A DNA stretch of 64,000 nt from Callaeas wilsoni (taxonomy: Eukaryota; Chordata; Aves; Passeriformes; Callaeidae), in contig VWPU01003241.1 of NCBI GenBank assembly GCA_013398955.1, forward strand, positions 172,710 through 236,709, read 5' to 3'. The first letter of the stretch is position 1; each line of letters starts with the position of its first letter. The notes under the pieces were generated by a model. That model worked only from the letters and a program-made list of their open reading frames with translations. It did no database searches and was not told where the DNA came from. Positions 48,999 through 62,646 of this stretch are shown here, in pieces. The position numbers and the translations under genes are program-made.

Positions 48999-51900
48999 CT
49001 AAATTGGAGAGGACAACAAAGATCACTTTAAGAACCCTTCACTTGCTACCAAGGTCAGATTTCATGTTAGCACCACAACATTTCATTCACTGTTCTGGTT
49101 ACAGCTTAATCTGTTTTCACAGACAGCTGTTGGTACCAGCAAGGCGGCACTGCCCACACCAAGCCTACGTATGCTCTTGTTCCTTGTTCTCATGCAATGG
49201 CAGATTTCTGGGTGTTGCTGCTGCTGTTGGACTGGACATTTGCTGTGCCTGGTGCTTTGCAGAGCTTGCAGGCTGAAGGTTCCTGCTTGTTCTGATAGCA
49301 AGTGCTTGTTCCTACAAATGGCTGAATATAATGAGCGCCATTGTGAGTCAGCAAGCACTAACCTTGACAGCGTTTGTGAGAATGGGACAGAAATGAGTCT
49401 TGAAGAAGGCAGAGTTAACAGTAAAGAAAGAGGAGAGTTAAAAGGAAAAAATGCATGAGCAGTAATAGTAATACACTTGAGACAAATCATACATATCCTG
49501 AAATCCAGCTAGTTAAATAAAAAAGTTAAATTGAATTGGAAGTCTCATGTAATGTATATGCAATTGGACTCTGGAAATCACTATTTTAATGAATTTAGGA
49601 CTACCAAAACTTCGTATTACCACTATATAAATCCTTACTGCTGTGTATTTTATCACTCCTTGCAATTTTGTGTTTGCTTTTCCAATATAGCTATAAAAAT
49701 TGCATTTGTTGTAGAGTGGAAAGTAGAAGTGGTCTTTACAGAGTTCCTTGATGGCTACTGTGTTCCATCTGATAAAGAACAAGGTTTGGCTGCCCTTCTC
49801 CTGGGCCTCTTTCCAACCCACATGGTTTTTTTGGAGGGAGGGAAGTACTCAAGTCTCAGAGACTGACTTTTACAAGTTCAGGCATCTTAGTGAAGTGTTT
49901 CATATGAAAAACTCTGGACTATCTATATCTTGATACTAACACAGCCTTCACAGTAATTGAATACAAATTATGACTTTTTTTGCCAAATGACCAAATGTTC
50001 AGGAGAAAATCTCATCTGACATTTCCTCCTGTTTACATGACAGTTGATGGGATGAATCATGGGCAGAAGATGTAATGTACAGGAGTAACTTAACCCAGAG
50101 CAGGAATCTAATTGCATGCCATACGGCTTCCACTCAGTGGGGGTAGAACAACTTTGACTCTGTCAAGGTGAAAGGCAAGAATGATTAAATGCCAAGCAGC
50201 TTCTCTGTATGGGCAATTCCATATTTAGACACAAGGTCAAAGACAGACGTGTTTCATAACTTCTAAAAGTATATGAGTAATTAATGCTTTGAGCTCAGCT
50301 CAGGCTCATATTAGTTTGGCAGTTCCAATCCATTTTTAAGCTGGTGTGCGTTTTCTAGATTTTTGAGCAGCATTCCCTCCCACCCACTGCTGCCTCCAAG
50401 TTGTTCATTTTCTGGAAGATTGTTGATGGAGGGCAGAGATTAGCAGTTCATTTTGCTGTGATACCCAGGTGTGCAACAGGAGAACAGGACCCACTGCAAA
50501 TCTGTCGTATTGCCTCCAGCTGATCCGTAGACAGCTCTTAGCTGACACCCTCACCAAACATTTTGCTGCTTGCACCTTCTAAGATTTATGATAGGGTTTT
50601 TTAGCAGAACAGGGACCCATGGCATAATAAACTGTACAAATATAATCTGCTAATGGCAAGCTGCAGAATGGAGGTGAGGCAAAAATCACAGTTTAAGCTA
50701 CTTTCTATAGATAGCTCCTGCTCACTGTTCGCCTACATTTGTATCATATGGAGTGTGGAGGAGACAATGAAGTGATAAAAACTTGCTGCTTCTGAGTTGG
50801 GAAAGTATTTTTCTACTCAGGTTCTTTTATTCTTTTTTTTCCTCTCCCATAGTTCATCTTCTGTAAAATAAAAGTTGGTCTAGAAATGCCTTGCTTTGTT
50901 CTTGCAGTGATAACTGAACAGCAGAGAACAGACCTGCCAAACTGCTTTGAGTGCATCATTACAGCCTGAAGTACAAAGGCAACCCGAATTCCAATGCCAC
51001 CTCCTCCGGGAACACAAAAGTTAACAAAAATTTTGCCATCAGCTTCAGTGGAAGCAAAATCTGTCAACCTGCCCCATGTGTGTGGGAAAGTGATGAAGAG
51101 TTGCACGTGTCTGTGCTGCAGGCAAGCGAGTGATACTTCCCTCTGCCAGTGTATTTTGACAGGTTACCTGTAACATCATGGCATGATACCACAGATTACC
51201 TTATTTTGCACCTTTCTGATGTCATGTTTGATCTGAAACACTAAAAAATATCATGTTTAAAATGTAATAACCCAAACATAACATTTAATGTTTGGTCTTC
51301 TGCTCTATATTAGGTCAGAGTCTTCTGGTACAAGTCAATAGTTGTGAGGAGAAATCCCTGTAAGCTAAATATGTGCCAGGGCTTGCAAACCCCTAATTTT
51401 CTTTAGTTCTGATGGTCATGTTACTCCTGGAAGTACATGCTGTAAAACGAGGCTCTCAAGGGAGACATTGAACTAGCTGAGCACTAGAACTAGTCAAATT
51501 TATTTGACTAAAACCTTTTTCTAGAGGAATATAAATTCCCCTAGAAATTCTCTCTTTCTAGAGAAATGACATTTCAACAGAATTGAAGCCTTTGGCATGA
51601 CTGTATTGATTTCAGTGACAACTCACTTTGCTCTTACATTTTATGGAATAGATCACTGAATCTTTGGCCTCATACCTCTTTGTTTTTCACTAATAATTAT
51701 GTTTTATGGTGTGTTAGTTTAAGGAATGAAATCAACTGTGCAAAAGCTTAATTTCATTAATGAAAAATGTGAGGAACTAAAAAATTATTATAGTCGTGTC
51801 AGTTTGATAGTTGAAGTCTAAATCTCAACTCTTTTGAGCAGTACAGCCAGCACCAGGCAGCTCCCACTGAGCACGACTGCTGAGGACTCAGTCTCAGAGG

Positions 51901-54900
51901 TTTTTAGCATCAGGAATTGTGATGCTTTGTTGATGTTGTGTTCCTCAGAAAAGCAATGACTGATTAAAAAGTATTTGGAAAGTTTTAAGTGTGGCCTTAG
52001 CTTGAAAATCTACATTTTGACCTCAGCAAAAAGCTCTGGTTAGCAATAATGTAGATGCTGGGGACAGCAGGAAGCAAAGAAATTAATTACTGGCTAGAAT
52101 GCTCAGTCTGTGCTCAGAGGGCATGCAAAGAATTTGGATCCTAATAGAATCTCCTCTTCCAAAATTAAATCTGCTGCACAAGTGATTACAGTTTGTTTCT
52201 GAATTACATACAGGAGCATTTCTATTATCTATCTAAAGGAAGGCATGAGTATTAATTTCTATGGCCCAACATTCAAAAATGCACAATCTTTGCTATTCTA
52301 AAAGTCAGCTGTGTCTTTCTGGCCAGCGTGCCTGAAGTTGGGGCGACAAGGGAAGAAAAAAGGGAGGAAGCACATTTTGATCTGGTTGTCATTCTTTTTT
52401 TTTTTCTAAATGCATTGTCTGTTTTCCTTTCAGCTGCAGAAAAGATGCTCATTACCCTTTGTCATAAAGTTTTTTTTTTTATTCCTTATACATTGCTGTC
52501 TTTTAAAATAAAGAGAATTCTACTTTACTGAGGCTTGCTGGTTTTGATTAGGAGGAAAATGTAGCAAGACTGAAGAGGAGGTTAGGAAAGGTATAAAGTT
52601 CTAGTTTTCTTCAGACCCTACCTATATATATATATATATTTAATACTGTCTTCCAAATACTTAAAACATTAAATTCCACATTATGTTAATTTTTCAGACT
52701 AGTACTTTGCTGAACATTTTAAATTAATTTTTAAAACTGATCTCAGTGGGACTCAGTGGGAGTAAAGGGATGTCAAGGGGGCCTAAAATTAAAGAATACC
52801 AATACCTTCTGGTACCTGTGCCAGAAGGAGGGAGCAATTATTTTTCTGGCACTGGGGAATTTTGTACTGGATTTTGAGGGAGAATGAAAATTAAAAGTAA
52901 ACCAAATAAAAAATAAACAAACTAACAAAATGGGCATGAATTAAACATTCTGATTCTTCAAAGTTCCATCCTTCTCCTTCAGACTTGGCTTTGGTATCAT
53001 AGGCTCATGAAGAGCAAGACCCATTTTAGATTTGCACTTTTCAGGTGCCTAATGTCATAGAGTTTATTAGATTTGTCTCAAATAAGAGCCAAAATAAGTC
53101 ATTGTGTTTATAAAGTTTTCACCAGTAGTTTTTACTGCCTTTGCAGAGACTGATCAAGTATGATCAGTTTTTGAGCTGACTGTATTTACCTTGATATGCC
53201 TCTAGGCAAAATCAATTTAAAAACACCACCACACGTTGGCACAACAGTTATAAAAATAGCATTTGTTTCAACTACTACAAGTGTTTTGTTACATATTTAT
53301 GGAAGGGTAAATTTGTGTGAAAAGTTGGGGGGGAAAAATTTCTTACTGCTAAGGGAACATGACATTTGCAATCTGGCAGTGCTATTTTAAGCATAACAAA
53401 CATAAGAATATAACAGTATAAGATCTTCCATAACAATGGAAGAGAAAAAGAGTGAGCTGACTTCTTAGGTCCTTCCTAAGGACCTTCCTATATAAAAAAC
53501 CATAATCTTAATCATTGTTTATATAAATTTGCAACTGAAAAGTGTCCTCAGTCTTTCCCTGGTACCTTGGGTTCTTATTGCTGGAGCAAGTCATTGCATC
53601 TCTCACCCTGTACATATCTATCCAGTTTGAGATGTTTCTACTTCCCCTGAATATGAAGGCAAAACTGCCCCTCTTCAGCAGACTAGGACAAAGCTCTTTG
53701 TTCAAAGCATGTATTCCACACTAGTGCCAAATTAGGAAATCACCACCATCATCCCTTGGCATAGCCAAAACCTGAACATGCAGCTAGGGGAATGCAGCAA
53801 AGCCAAAAAAAGAGGTTGACCTGCTGCGAAGGTCATTCTGCTGCCACAGGCCCATGTTCCTGGCTCCTGAATTCCCTGCTCCTCTTGCCCCTAAGTTAAC
53901 ACTTGCCTACTCCATCATGAAGCACACCAGAGAATTGAAAGGGCCAGGAACTACACACATTTTTGAGAGGATTAGTTTACACCTGGATTTTATCCAAGGC
54001 CTGGGTAAGGTAGTAGAATTGCTACTGCCAGTGCAGAACAGAGTGAGCACCTTGAGGGCTGAATGGGAGAGGAGCAGGACCATGGGAGAGGGACAGGACC
54101 ACGGTAGCTCGCATGCTCGCTCTCTTGGGTTACTGCACAACCTTACTGTTGGAAACTTTGCATGTTTTCTTGAAGCCTTTTCTTAAATGGGTAAAATATC
54201 CACCACAAGCAGGGATAAATTTTACAGAAGTAAAGTCTGAAATGACGGCTTATTCAGGCCAATCAGATGTGACAAGCACCAGTCCAGCAGAGCCTAATGT
54301 CTGAGTATAGGATCTAGGATATGAAGGAACATTGGCATGGTGGCTACAGGGTGAACATTATCTCTTAAAATAAGCCCTAAGACTTTTATTGTGTAAGAGT
54401 CTCATAAGAGATACAGGAGATATTTAGTTGTAAGTGCCGTAAGTTTGGTTTTGCATTAACACATAACTTGGGAAGTTCAGTGGGTCATGGTCTTAGCTAG
54501 AGTGAATTGGCACATCTCCACTGAAGTCTGGAAGCAGCCTCAGCATTGTGAGCAGAACATCTGGACTACAGGCTTTAAAGATTGTTTTGAACAGCTTTGC
54601 CACACGGTAAGCCCCTACAATACACACCTCTTTCCATGTCGTTCTTAATTTGCTCTTCCAAATCTTCTGGAGACACACAAAACTCCTGCTGTTCCCCTTC
54701 AGGTGCCTTCGGTTTACACTTTCCACAGCAGCAGTTGAAGCAGCAGCAGAGGCAGCAGCAGAGGTAGCAGCCCGTCAGCAAACCACAGACTGCAAACAGG
54801 CCCTAGGTTGAACACAGTGGGGTGAAAATCCTGTCAGCAGTGACCTTCCTCAAACTTATGGCTGTCTCTTACAGCTGAAGGCAGATTGTCAGAGGAACTC

Positions 54901-57900
54901 TGGTTCCTAAGTTCTTGGCGCCCAGAGGAATCCACCTGCTGTCCCAATGTCTGAACAAGGGCCAGATCTTCCAAAGCCCTCCTCACCCACAAGCTCCTAT
55001 TTGTCACTCAGGACCACATCCACAAAGAAGACACCAACCAACAGGCCCCCACATGCTCAACATTTGAAAGTCTGTTGTTCGGCTGATGGCCCTTAGAAAA
55101 ACCTTCCAGGCAGTATGCAAAACCCCACCCACCTTAAAATGACTCATTTCCATCTTTAAAATGACTCATTTGCCCAAGATCATTTTTGCAAACACTTATT
55201 TACTGGCAAGCTCTTGTCAATAACAAAGCTGAGAGAAAAAGAAGCAAAGACCCAGATGTATCCCACATAATTTTGGGCACTGAACTAAGGCATCCAGTTC
55301 AGGACTGTAGCCCCTGTGGATTCCCCACATAGTGAAAGAGAAGTTAAAATCCCTTCCAGAGGGGGATTGAGCCACAAGAGTGTTTGAATTGCCCATTGCG
55401 GGTGTCTCCCTCTCTCCCCATTAGCCTGTGCAGGACCAGACAGGTGACACCTCCTAAATTATAGTCCTCAGACTATGGTTTCTTGATCTGGGGACTCAGG
55501 TAGCGAGAAGTTCCCACCTTTGCTCACTCTTGTCCCTGTGGCACAAAGCACAGAGGCTTCACACAACTGCCTGGGGCCAAGAGCAGAGATCTCAGTCAGA
55601 GTCAAGAGCCAGAAAATTTAAATTTACAGAGCTTTCCTCGTTCAGACAAAGTCAGTGCCTGAGTGCACAGCACAGCTCCACAGATGTTCAAGTGTGTGCA
55701 GCATCACAGCAATGGGACCTGTAGGAGGGCAGCCTTTAGGCATTGCCAGTCTGTGCTCCATGGGGATGTGACAGCAGCCTGGCTCCTGACCCAAGGCAGA
55801 TCCAGGACTACAGGGAGATGTTTGTGACACAGAAGAAAACTCCATGGATATCTCGTCATGGACATAGTGGTATAAGAGCAAAGGAAAACCAGTGACATTC
55901 CTGGAAAGCAAATCAAAGCTGATATGTAGAAATAAATGGAAAGAGGGTAGATTTAGATTAGATATTAGGAAGAGATTCTTCATTGTGAGGGTGGTGAGGT
56001 GCTGGAATAGGTTGTCCTGAGAAGTTATGGATGCCCCATCCTTGGAGGTGTTCAAGATCAGGTTGAATCGATCTCTGAGCAACCTGGTCTAGTGGGAGGT
56101 CTCTCTGCACATGGCAGGGGAGTTGGAACTGGATGATCTTTAAGGTGCCTTCCAAACCAAACCGTTCTATGATTCTCTGAATGTATAGGTAAAAGCAGCA
56201 CAGCTTTATGGCCAGCAGGCATATATGGATTGGAGGTACAGCCAGGCTTTAGCATTATAGTTATCCAGTTTGCTCTTTGCTAATTATCTGTTATATTCAT
56301 AAGACAACATGCTGCTGAGGAAGAAAGTAAGCACAAATGTCAGAATATTGTCAAACTCAGACAACGGAGTTATGCAAATAATATTATGTATGAAAGTCTG
56401 AGCTAACATTAGTGGGGGCTGACTGGAGCATCTTTGAAGGCGATAAGACTATTTATATGCCTAATATTAATATAAGCATGTATCTAGAGTGAGCAAGGTG
56501 GTTTTAAATGAAAAGGACTCTAACTTTTTGTCTTAAAATGCTTTCCTTCTAACAGACACCTGAAATGGTGCCATAATCCCTAAAGTAAATTATCTGACTG
56601 TTTATCATTTATTCAATAATGGAAAATATATCACCACAATGTATAGAATAAAAAAAAAAGAATGAAAGTGTGTAGAGGGGAAAACACACTGAGTTTATTC
56701 ATGATACCTTTAATGTTTCAACATTTGTTGTGATTATATTACCATAGTTGTTAAATCAAAAATCAGTTTATTGATGTCATCAATAAACTGTCTTCATGGT
56801 AGAGGGTGAATTGTTTTTTGCCAAAACAGTTAAACAAACAACCCGTATGCCTGCCAGTGGAGAAGCAATTTGAGTTCCCATTACCCATGTCTGTATGTAC
56901 CCAGTTTAATATGCCTGCTAAAAAGTCTGGCACTCTGAAAAAGAACAGTAATTTTCATTTTGCATTTCTCCTTTCATTTGAGTTTCCTTACTGCTAATGA
57001 TAAAACTCCTCGCAACTGTCAGATTTTCTCACTGTGTGTGTGCTGGGAAGAGAAATGTTTGCAGTCAACGAGGAAGATAACAAGCGAAGGCTGTGGTCCC
57101 TACTGTCCTCCACCAGAATGGAGGAAATCAGGAGTCCAGAGGTCATCTGCAGATGATGCCTCAGACTCGAATAGTATTATGATGACTAATAGAAAAGCTT
57201 CAAACTGACCCAGAATTTGTGCATGAGTTAAAAAGAAATGAGAATAGTGAGCTCAGCTTGAAAAAAACCCAAACCAAACCAAACCGCAAACCACTTGGTG
57301 GCCTCTTTATACTTTGGAGGTGGCAAGATTTTGGGTTGGGGAAGAGATAGAGACACCACTTGTGATAATCCTCGAATGACTCTATATACATATTTTGTAT
57401 TTTTTGTACAAAATTCTTGAAAACCAGGAAGCAGTGATTACTTCGCTCTTCAGGATGTCTTGTTTCACCTCTGGGATACAGCTTGCTTGAAGCAATCCTC
57501 ACATTTCTCCTTTAGTTGTTAGGGACTTATTAGCTTCTCTCTGTACTCCCCACTGCTCTCTTTATGAGTCAAAGCCACGGTGGTTATTTCTGTACCTGAT
57601 TTTATGACCCCAGAGGATTTTATACTCCATAAAATCTCCATTAAAGAACACTGAGTAAAAGAAAAATAAAAGCTAAAAAAAAAGAGAAACTGTGAAGAAA
57701 ATCTTTTTTGCCAAAAACTGTTAAAGGAGTCAACACTGTTGCCCTCTCAGTGCTAAGGCCACCTAACTGTGACAGAGAGACAGAAGGAGAGGGTGGACAG
57801 CAAAGACAAGGGGGTATGATCCATCAGGAGATGACAGCAGGTATGGTGGGGCGTCTGGCCTGCAGCAGGAGTCAGCTACAGCAGCTGCAAACAGGCAGCC

Positions 57901-59249
57901 TCCAACCAGCCTCTGAGGGGCTGCACCTTTGCAAGTTTAATTTAAACACCAGTACTTTATTCATTGGTTTCATGCACTGTTCTGCATTTGAGCAGCTTCT
58001 GCCTCATCTTGATTCAGAAGATAAATTATGGCTTCTCAGACCCCCAAAGTGCCCAAGTGACTTCCCAGCTTAAAAGGGGAATGTGGGCCAGTGCAGCACT
58101 GGCCTGTTCCTTGCTGAACAGAGAAATCTGTGTTCCACAGTTCTCAGATAAAAACTGTCATAGTGTGCTTGCTTCAAACAGTACAGATCATTTTCCTATG
58201 TATTCCAGCACAGTCTAGCAGAGTGGTTTCCTGTGCTTCTGCGGCTGGAAATAGATGGGGACTGTGTGGATTTTGCACATTTGCAATTCTGTTTGTTGCA
58301 TATCTGTAATGTTTCAGTATTTGCAGAAACACTTGAATTTGATATATGCAAACATCTGAGGACACCAATGGGATAAGGGAACAAATGAACTCAACTCCTT
58401 CATGACTAGAACATCCCATTATGTGTTTTTCCTTGAGCACTATGCAGGATTTTGAGGTATCGTTCTCTTCCTTTCCTACTCTCTTCCCTCATTCCACTCT
58501 TCTAATCTTTTCTTTGAGTTCCTTTCTCTCACTCCGTCACCAGGGCACATACATGACATAATCAGTGTTATGTATTATTATTGCTTACTTATGTTGTGTG
58601 CTATATATTTCAAAAAAGACAGCTAAATTTGTACGGTAATAATTTATTAATTGGTTGTCACATAAATGGGACTACTTGTTTTTGAATAATGAGTCATTTT
58701 TATCTAGTCATTACAGAAAAGAAAGCAAAAATTAACCTGGAGCACTAGATTCAAATCTAATTAATGTCTGAAAGTGTTACAAAACATGTACTATAACTAT
58801 ATACCAGGTTAAAAAAAGGAGAAAACTTTCTATATTAGTGCTAGTCTGAGCTTATGTTACATTCTGCCACTGATGGTTTTCCAGATAATATTGTTTTATT
58901 AAGTTTTTAGTTTACAGTCAGACTGTACTATTTCTTAAGCCTGTAGAGAGATCATGTTTTTCAGGGGGTTCCTTGTGTATGTAGTTGTCAGTGTGCATTG
59001 TAACATTTGATTTCCAAAAGAAAAGAACAGCTTACCTTTGCCCACCAGCTTGAGAGCATGAAGTAGGTGTTAACATTTTCCTCACCAAACTGTTCTGCCA
59101 CATAGAGCCCTAATGATCCATACTTGTCATATATGTTTCGCTTGGACAGATCAGTCAGGGTTGCATGAGCATTGTTGATCTCTTTAAATTTTTCTGCAGC
59201 CTCTGGATTGTCTGGATTCTTGTCAGGATGATATTTCAGAGCCAATTTT
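48904..59249 (-). CDS. DNAJC5B: DNAJC5B (cysteine-string protein beta), 5' end missing
   Basis: Three coding exons are found: 59036-59249, 54628-54802 and 48904-48998. They join in phase and cover about 160 residues of a protein near 199 in human. Features in order are the J-domain HPD motif and its helices, the EQFGEEN linker, a membrane-proximal hydrophobic stretch with an 11-cysteine string (palmitoylation and membrane anchoring in this family), and a hydrophilic C-terminus ending in SYRTES. J proteins of this family stimulate the ATPase of Hsp70. The start exon, with the N-terminal phosphorylation site and helix I, was not found and probably lies right of the window. Its paralogue DNAJC5 is the main alternative, but the C-terminal sequence and the TRIM55 neighbour favour DNAJC5B. 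Confidence 0.93.
48999..54627 (-). other. DNAJC5B last intron
   Basis: A 5.6-kb AT-rich intron. It holds a TA microsatellite at 52623-52639. I recognise no mobile element or RNA gene. Confidence 0.8.
52623..52639. repeat. (TA)n microsatellite
   Basis: About eight uninterrupted TA units. Confidence 0.95.
54628..54802 (-). CDS. DNAJC5B: DNAJC5B exon: cysteine string
   Basis: This 175-nt exon starts [11 protein letters not shown] after acceptor TTCAACCTAG and runs through the string [18 protein letters not shown], in which 11 of 18 residues are Cys. It then reads through [18 protein letters not shown]. The donor is GAG/GTGTGT. The Cys codons form a visible TGC/TGT repeat (CAG/GCA on the plus strand) near 54720-54775. 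The string is the palmitoylated membrane anchor of the family. Confidence 0.97.
54803..59035 (-). other. DNAJC5B intron between J-domain and cysteine-string exons
   Basis: A 4.2-kb intron containing the CR1 piece at 55.9-56.2 kb. A 121-codon frame at 57708-58073 (+) has no family motif and is probably chance. Confidence 0.8.
55925..56180 (+). mobile_element. CR1 LINE 3' fragment
   Basis: Contains TTAGATTAGATATTAGGAAG, GTTATGGATGCCCCATCCTT, GGTGTTCAAGATCAGGTTGA and a tail with CGTTCTATGATTCTCTGA. These are the last about 250 bp of CR1 in order, on the plus strand. Confidence 0.93.
59036..59249 (-). CDS. DNAJC5B: DNAJC5B exon: J domain (HPD) and linker
   Basis: This 214-nt exon completes a split codon, then encodes [14 protein letters not shown]. 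The HPD codons are at 59222-59230. [12 protein letters not shown] and [20 protein letters not shown] follow, ending FMLSSWWAK before donor GTAAGC. The acceptor is CATGTTTAAG. HPD is the catalytic loop that triggers Hsp70 ATP hydrolysis. The match to cysteine-string proteins is close along its whole length. Confidence 0.97.
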
Positions 59250-59959
59250 CTTAAACATGAGACATAAAAAAAAAACAGAGGGAAAATAAGTCATCTGTAT
59301 GTGTGCATACATACAGACACAAAACATTACAAGAAGTATTTTCATAGAGTTATAATAATTCTGAACTGTGTGTTCAGCCTTCTTTTTTCCAGCTCTGATG
59401 TACTCAGTGGAAGAAAAGTGGCACAAAGGAACCCAACACGAAAGTTTTGATGAAAGAGGTGTGCCTACTACACTGAGAATGAACTCTGTGTATTGATACC
59501 TAGTCAGCTACTGTGTTAAAGTAGACAGTGATATATGATGAAAGCACAGATTGCAACATGATAATAAATCACAGGCATTTGTTGCATTGTGATTGCCAAC
59601 TCATTTGCATCACTTAGCAGGTTTTAGCAAAGATTAGGATTTTTTAAAGGTTGTTTAAAAACATGATGATCACACTGCTTATCCAGGCAACATTATTTTC
59701 TTTATAGCAAAGGAAATTCTGTGTTCAATTGCCTATCAATTGTAGCTATATTAAAATGTTGTGAACAGTGTCTGTGTTTGCAGAAGCCCAGACAGTGATG
59801 ATGGAGAACACAGTTAGGATCTGCAATAGAAGAGAAGCATCTTTTTGAAGCACAAGGTGGAAAAGCATGATGAGTTAATCCCAGTTTCAAGTGCCTGTCT
59901 TTGAGCCTAATTCCCCACTGCTGCACTTCTGAGACAATCCTTAAAGCAGTAAAAGGGGA

Positions 59960-60530
59960 TTGTCATAGGATCATCATAGGAACCATCATAAAATGGTTAT
60001 TTTCATAGGATCATGGAATAGTGATTGTTGGAAGGAACCTTAAAGATCATCAAGGTCTGCCCCCGCCCACCATGGGCACAGACAACTTCCACTAGACAAG
60101 GCTGCTCAAAGCCCCATCCAGCTTGGCCTTGAAGACTTCCAGGGATGGGGCATCCACAACTTTCCTGAGCAAGCTGTTTCAGTGCCTCGTGACCTTCACA
60201 GTAAAGAATTTCTTCCTAATATCTAAACTAAATGTACTCCTTTTTAGTTTAAAACCATTGCCCCTTGTCCTATCACTTCATGCCCTGGTAAAAAGTCTCT
60301 TTCCAGATCTCTTGCAGGACCGCTTTAGGTACTGGAAGGTGCTCTAAGGTCTCTCTGGAGCCTTCTCTTGTCCAGGCCAAACAACACCAACTGTCTCAGC
60401 CTATCTCCATCTCTCTAATCATCCCTGTGTCCCTTCTCTGGACTTGCTCCAGCAGGTCCATGTCCTTCTTATCTTGGGGTGCCCAGAAATCCCTGTGTGG
60501 TGTGAGAGTGGAGTAGTGTCAACTAGTTTG
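59960..60530 (-). mobile_element. CR1 LINE 3' fragment
   Basis: The inverted CR1 tail (TCATAGGATCATGGAATAG) is followed by TTGGAAGGAACCTTAAAGAT, then GGCATCCACAACTTTCCTGA, then CAGGTCCATGTCCTTCTTAT. Extra TCATAGGA/CATCATA words at the left suggest a long or duplicated 3' octamer tail. Confidence 0.93.
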
Positions 60531-61491
60531 GACTGCTTATGCCACTGGAAGCCTTTATTAGGACAGGATTTGACACTGCCTTTTCCCCCTGACTGTGCTC
60601 AGCACTGTGGCATTTGAGGACAGGTACAGCTTCAAAAGTACAGTGTGTGACTCTTGGCTCGCAGCACTGGGGAAGCACAGCATCGAGAAGAAGGGGTTTG
60701 CTTCCAACCATCTTGAAGCACTGGTAGTGTGAGCTCACACACACTTGCAAAACAAGCATAGACAGAAGTGTATCTTTTCAAAAATCACCATTCCCTGTAA
60801 AGAACTTGCAAAGTCTCCAGGACATTTATTTAATGACTAGTGCTGACCTCTAGTGGCATCAAAAGTGATTTAGTAGTGTTTTAAGCTGATTTCAATCACA
60901 GCCAAGCTATGTTTCATTTTGTAAATATTCTCTCCAAATATTTTGAGAGGTAGCCACAACTGCTATGACCAAAAATAGTATTTGTGGTGTGAAGGCACTG
61001 TGCCTACACTTCCTCTAACAAATTTAACCTCAGAGTAGAGTCCTACTTGATTTCCTTCCGAAGTCCCAGTACAGATTACTCCTCCAGTAAAAAGTAACTG
61101 CTTTGTTCCTTATGACAGTTCCTGCCTGGAAGACATTCTGCCAATATCAAAACTGATATGAGCCTGGGAACAGCTTCTGCCAATGATCTCTTCAATTCTG
61201 TTGAACTCAAGTCACAGAATCATAGGTCATAAAAAAATCCTTAAACATGTGTCTAATAGCATGATTAGGTTCATGTTCAGTCATGTTTAATACACTGTGC
61301 ATACTGCACCTTAAACACAAAGTTTTGGTCATGTTTAACATGTGCCCTAAACACAATAAAAAATTAAATATGAGAACTGAAAAAACAAGCTAAGTTTTGC
61401 ATGACTAATGACATTACGTGCCATCCAAGTATTAAAGTAAATTATGCAATCTATCCCTTTTCTTACCTGAAAACAAGCCCCAACAATTAGG

Positions 61492-61528
61492 AAAAAAAAA
61501 AAACAAAAAAAAAAAATTAAAAAAAAAG
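61492..61528. repeat. A-rich simple repeat
   Basis: A nearly pure A stretch with a few C, T and G interruptions. Confidence 0.9.
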
Positions 61529-62557
61529 AGAAGTATAACTGTCAAAAATGCATGTGTGTTTGCAGGCATCGGATGATCAATCTGCAGCCTTTCTTTCTTT
61601 TCCCAGAGACCCAAAGACGTCTTCTGTCTGACCCACATCCCAAGCAATCTTATAAAAAACTAAGAATTTGAACAGAATGTAGTTTTAAAAAGATGAAACA
61701 CATTAGTTGCACTCTTACTTTACCTAGTATTGTTTTAGACTACTAAGAGGATTACTTTCAGCAATTAACAAAATATAATCTATGTTCTTATTTTGATTTT
61801 GGGACAAATGTTCTCACTAAAAAGAGTACATTACCAAAACAACTTTCTGCACACTGAGATGACATATACTAATTGGAGATGATTTAGCAATGGGAAAAAG
61901 ACCTAGATATTAGCAGTGCAATTCATACGAGTGAGACAAAGGACTCTGTTAAGTCCAACCCAAGAAACAATAAAAGTAAGGACAAAAACTACATGACATA
62001 ACACGAAGTACATGCTATATGGAAGCTTCCCTGTGGGTCCCTGGAAAAGTAACATTCCCAGTTATGTAATAACCAGGGTTCATTATGAAAAAAAGGAAGA
62101 CAGAAAAGTAGAGAGTGAAATGAACAAAGGAGTTTGTTGGCTACTTCCTATGCCAAAACCATGGGTTTATGTCCATTCATATTTTTCTCATGGTGAATGG
62201 CCTTCTTCTTCATCACCTTAGGATCACTGCACACTGCAGCCCTCCACAGCAGCAAGCACATTTGGGAGAGAAAAGTGACAAGAAACAGAGAAACAGCTAT
62301 CTCACAAGATGGGTAAGTGTGCCTTAGATGGATAAGGCACTCATGGAAATGAAGTCAGTGAAATAAACTCAAGACCTCTGTCAGTGGGAGGCTTAGGCTG
62401 AAAAGTGAGATCAGGCCAGACTCTGACACAGGGGTCTGATGAGGGTGCTTTTGGATGAAGATAGCAATATTTTGAAGACAGAAAAATATGTTCTATAGGG
62501 AGAAATATAACAGCACTACGAAGTATCAGATAATGTCAGCAGAATGTTCCCATGTTT

Positions 62558-62646
62558 CCTTCGATAGCTCAGCTGGTAGAGCGGAGGACTGTAGGCTCCC
62601 TTGCATGGCCATCCTTAGGTCGCTGGTTCAACTCCGGCTCGAAGGA
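62558..62646 (+). tRNA. tRNA-Tyr (anticodon GTA), 16-nt intron
   Basis: The acceptor CCTTCGA pairs with TCGAAGG. The anticodon GTA is at 62591-62593, and a 16-nt intron after position 37 (62595-62610) has no similarity to the introns of the other two Tyr copies. The T loop is TTCAACT rather than TTCGATT, still within the B-box pattern. A TTTT terminator is at 62653-62656. It lies opposite to DNAJC5B and 336 nt from tRNA-Ala in the same direction. Confidence 0.96.

Larger units (their letters stand above)
59250..62557 (-). other. Probable DNAJC5B 5' intron, left part
   Basis: Sequence upstream of the J-domain exon. I searched by eye for the expected first coding exon (a donor after the Tyr-Arg codons and a KK-rich helix) and did not find it. 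It holds one CR1 copy and an A-rich run at 61492-61528. Confidence 0.6.

Noticed and set aside
50813..51133. Overlapping frames of 97 codons (-) and 60 codons (+) inside the DNAJC5B intron
   Set aside because: No splice-consistent extension and no match to the expected DNAJC5B sequence.
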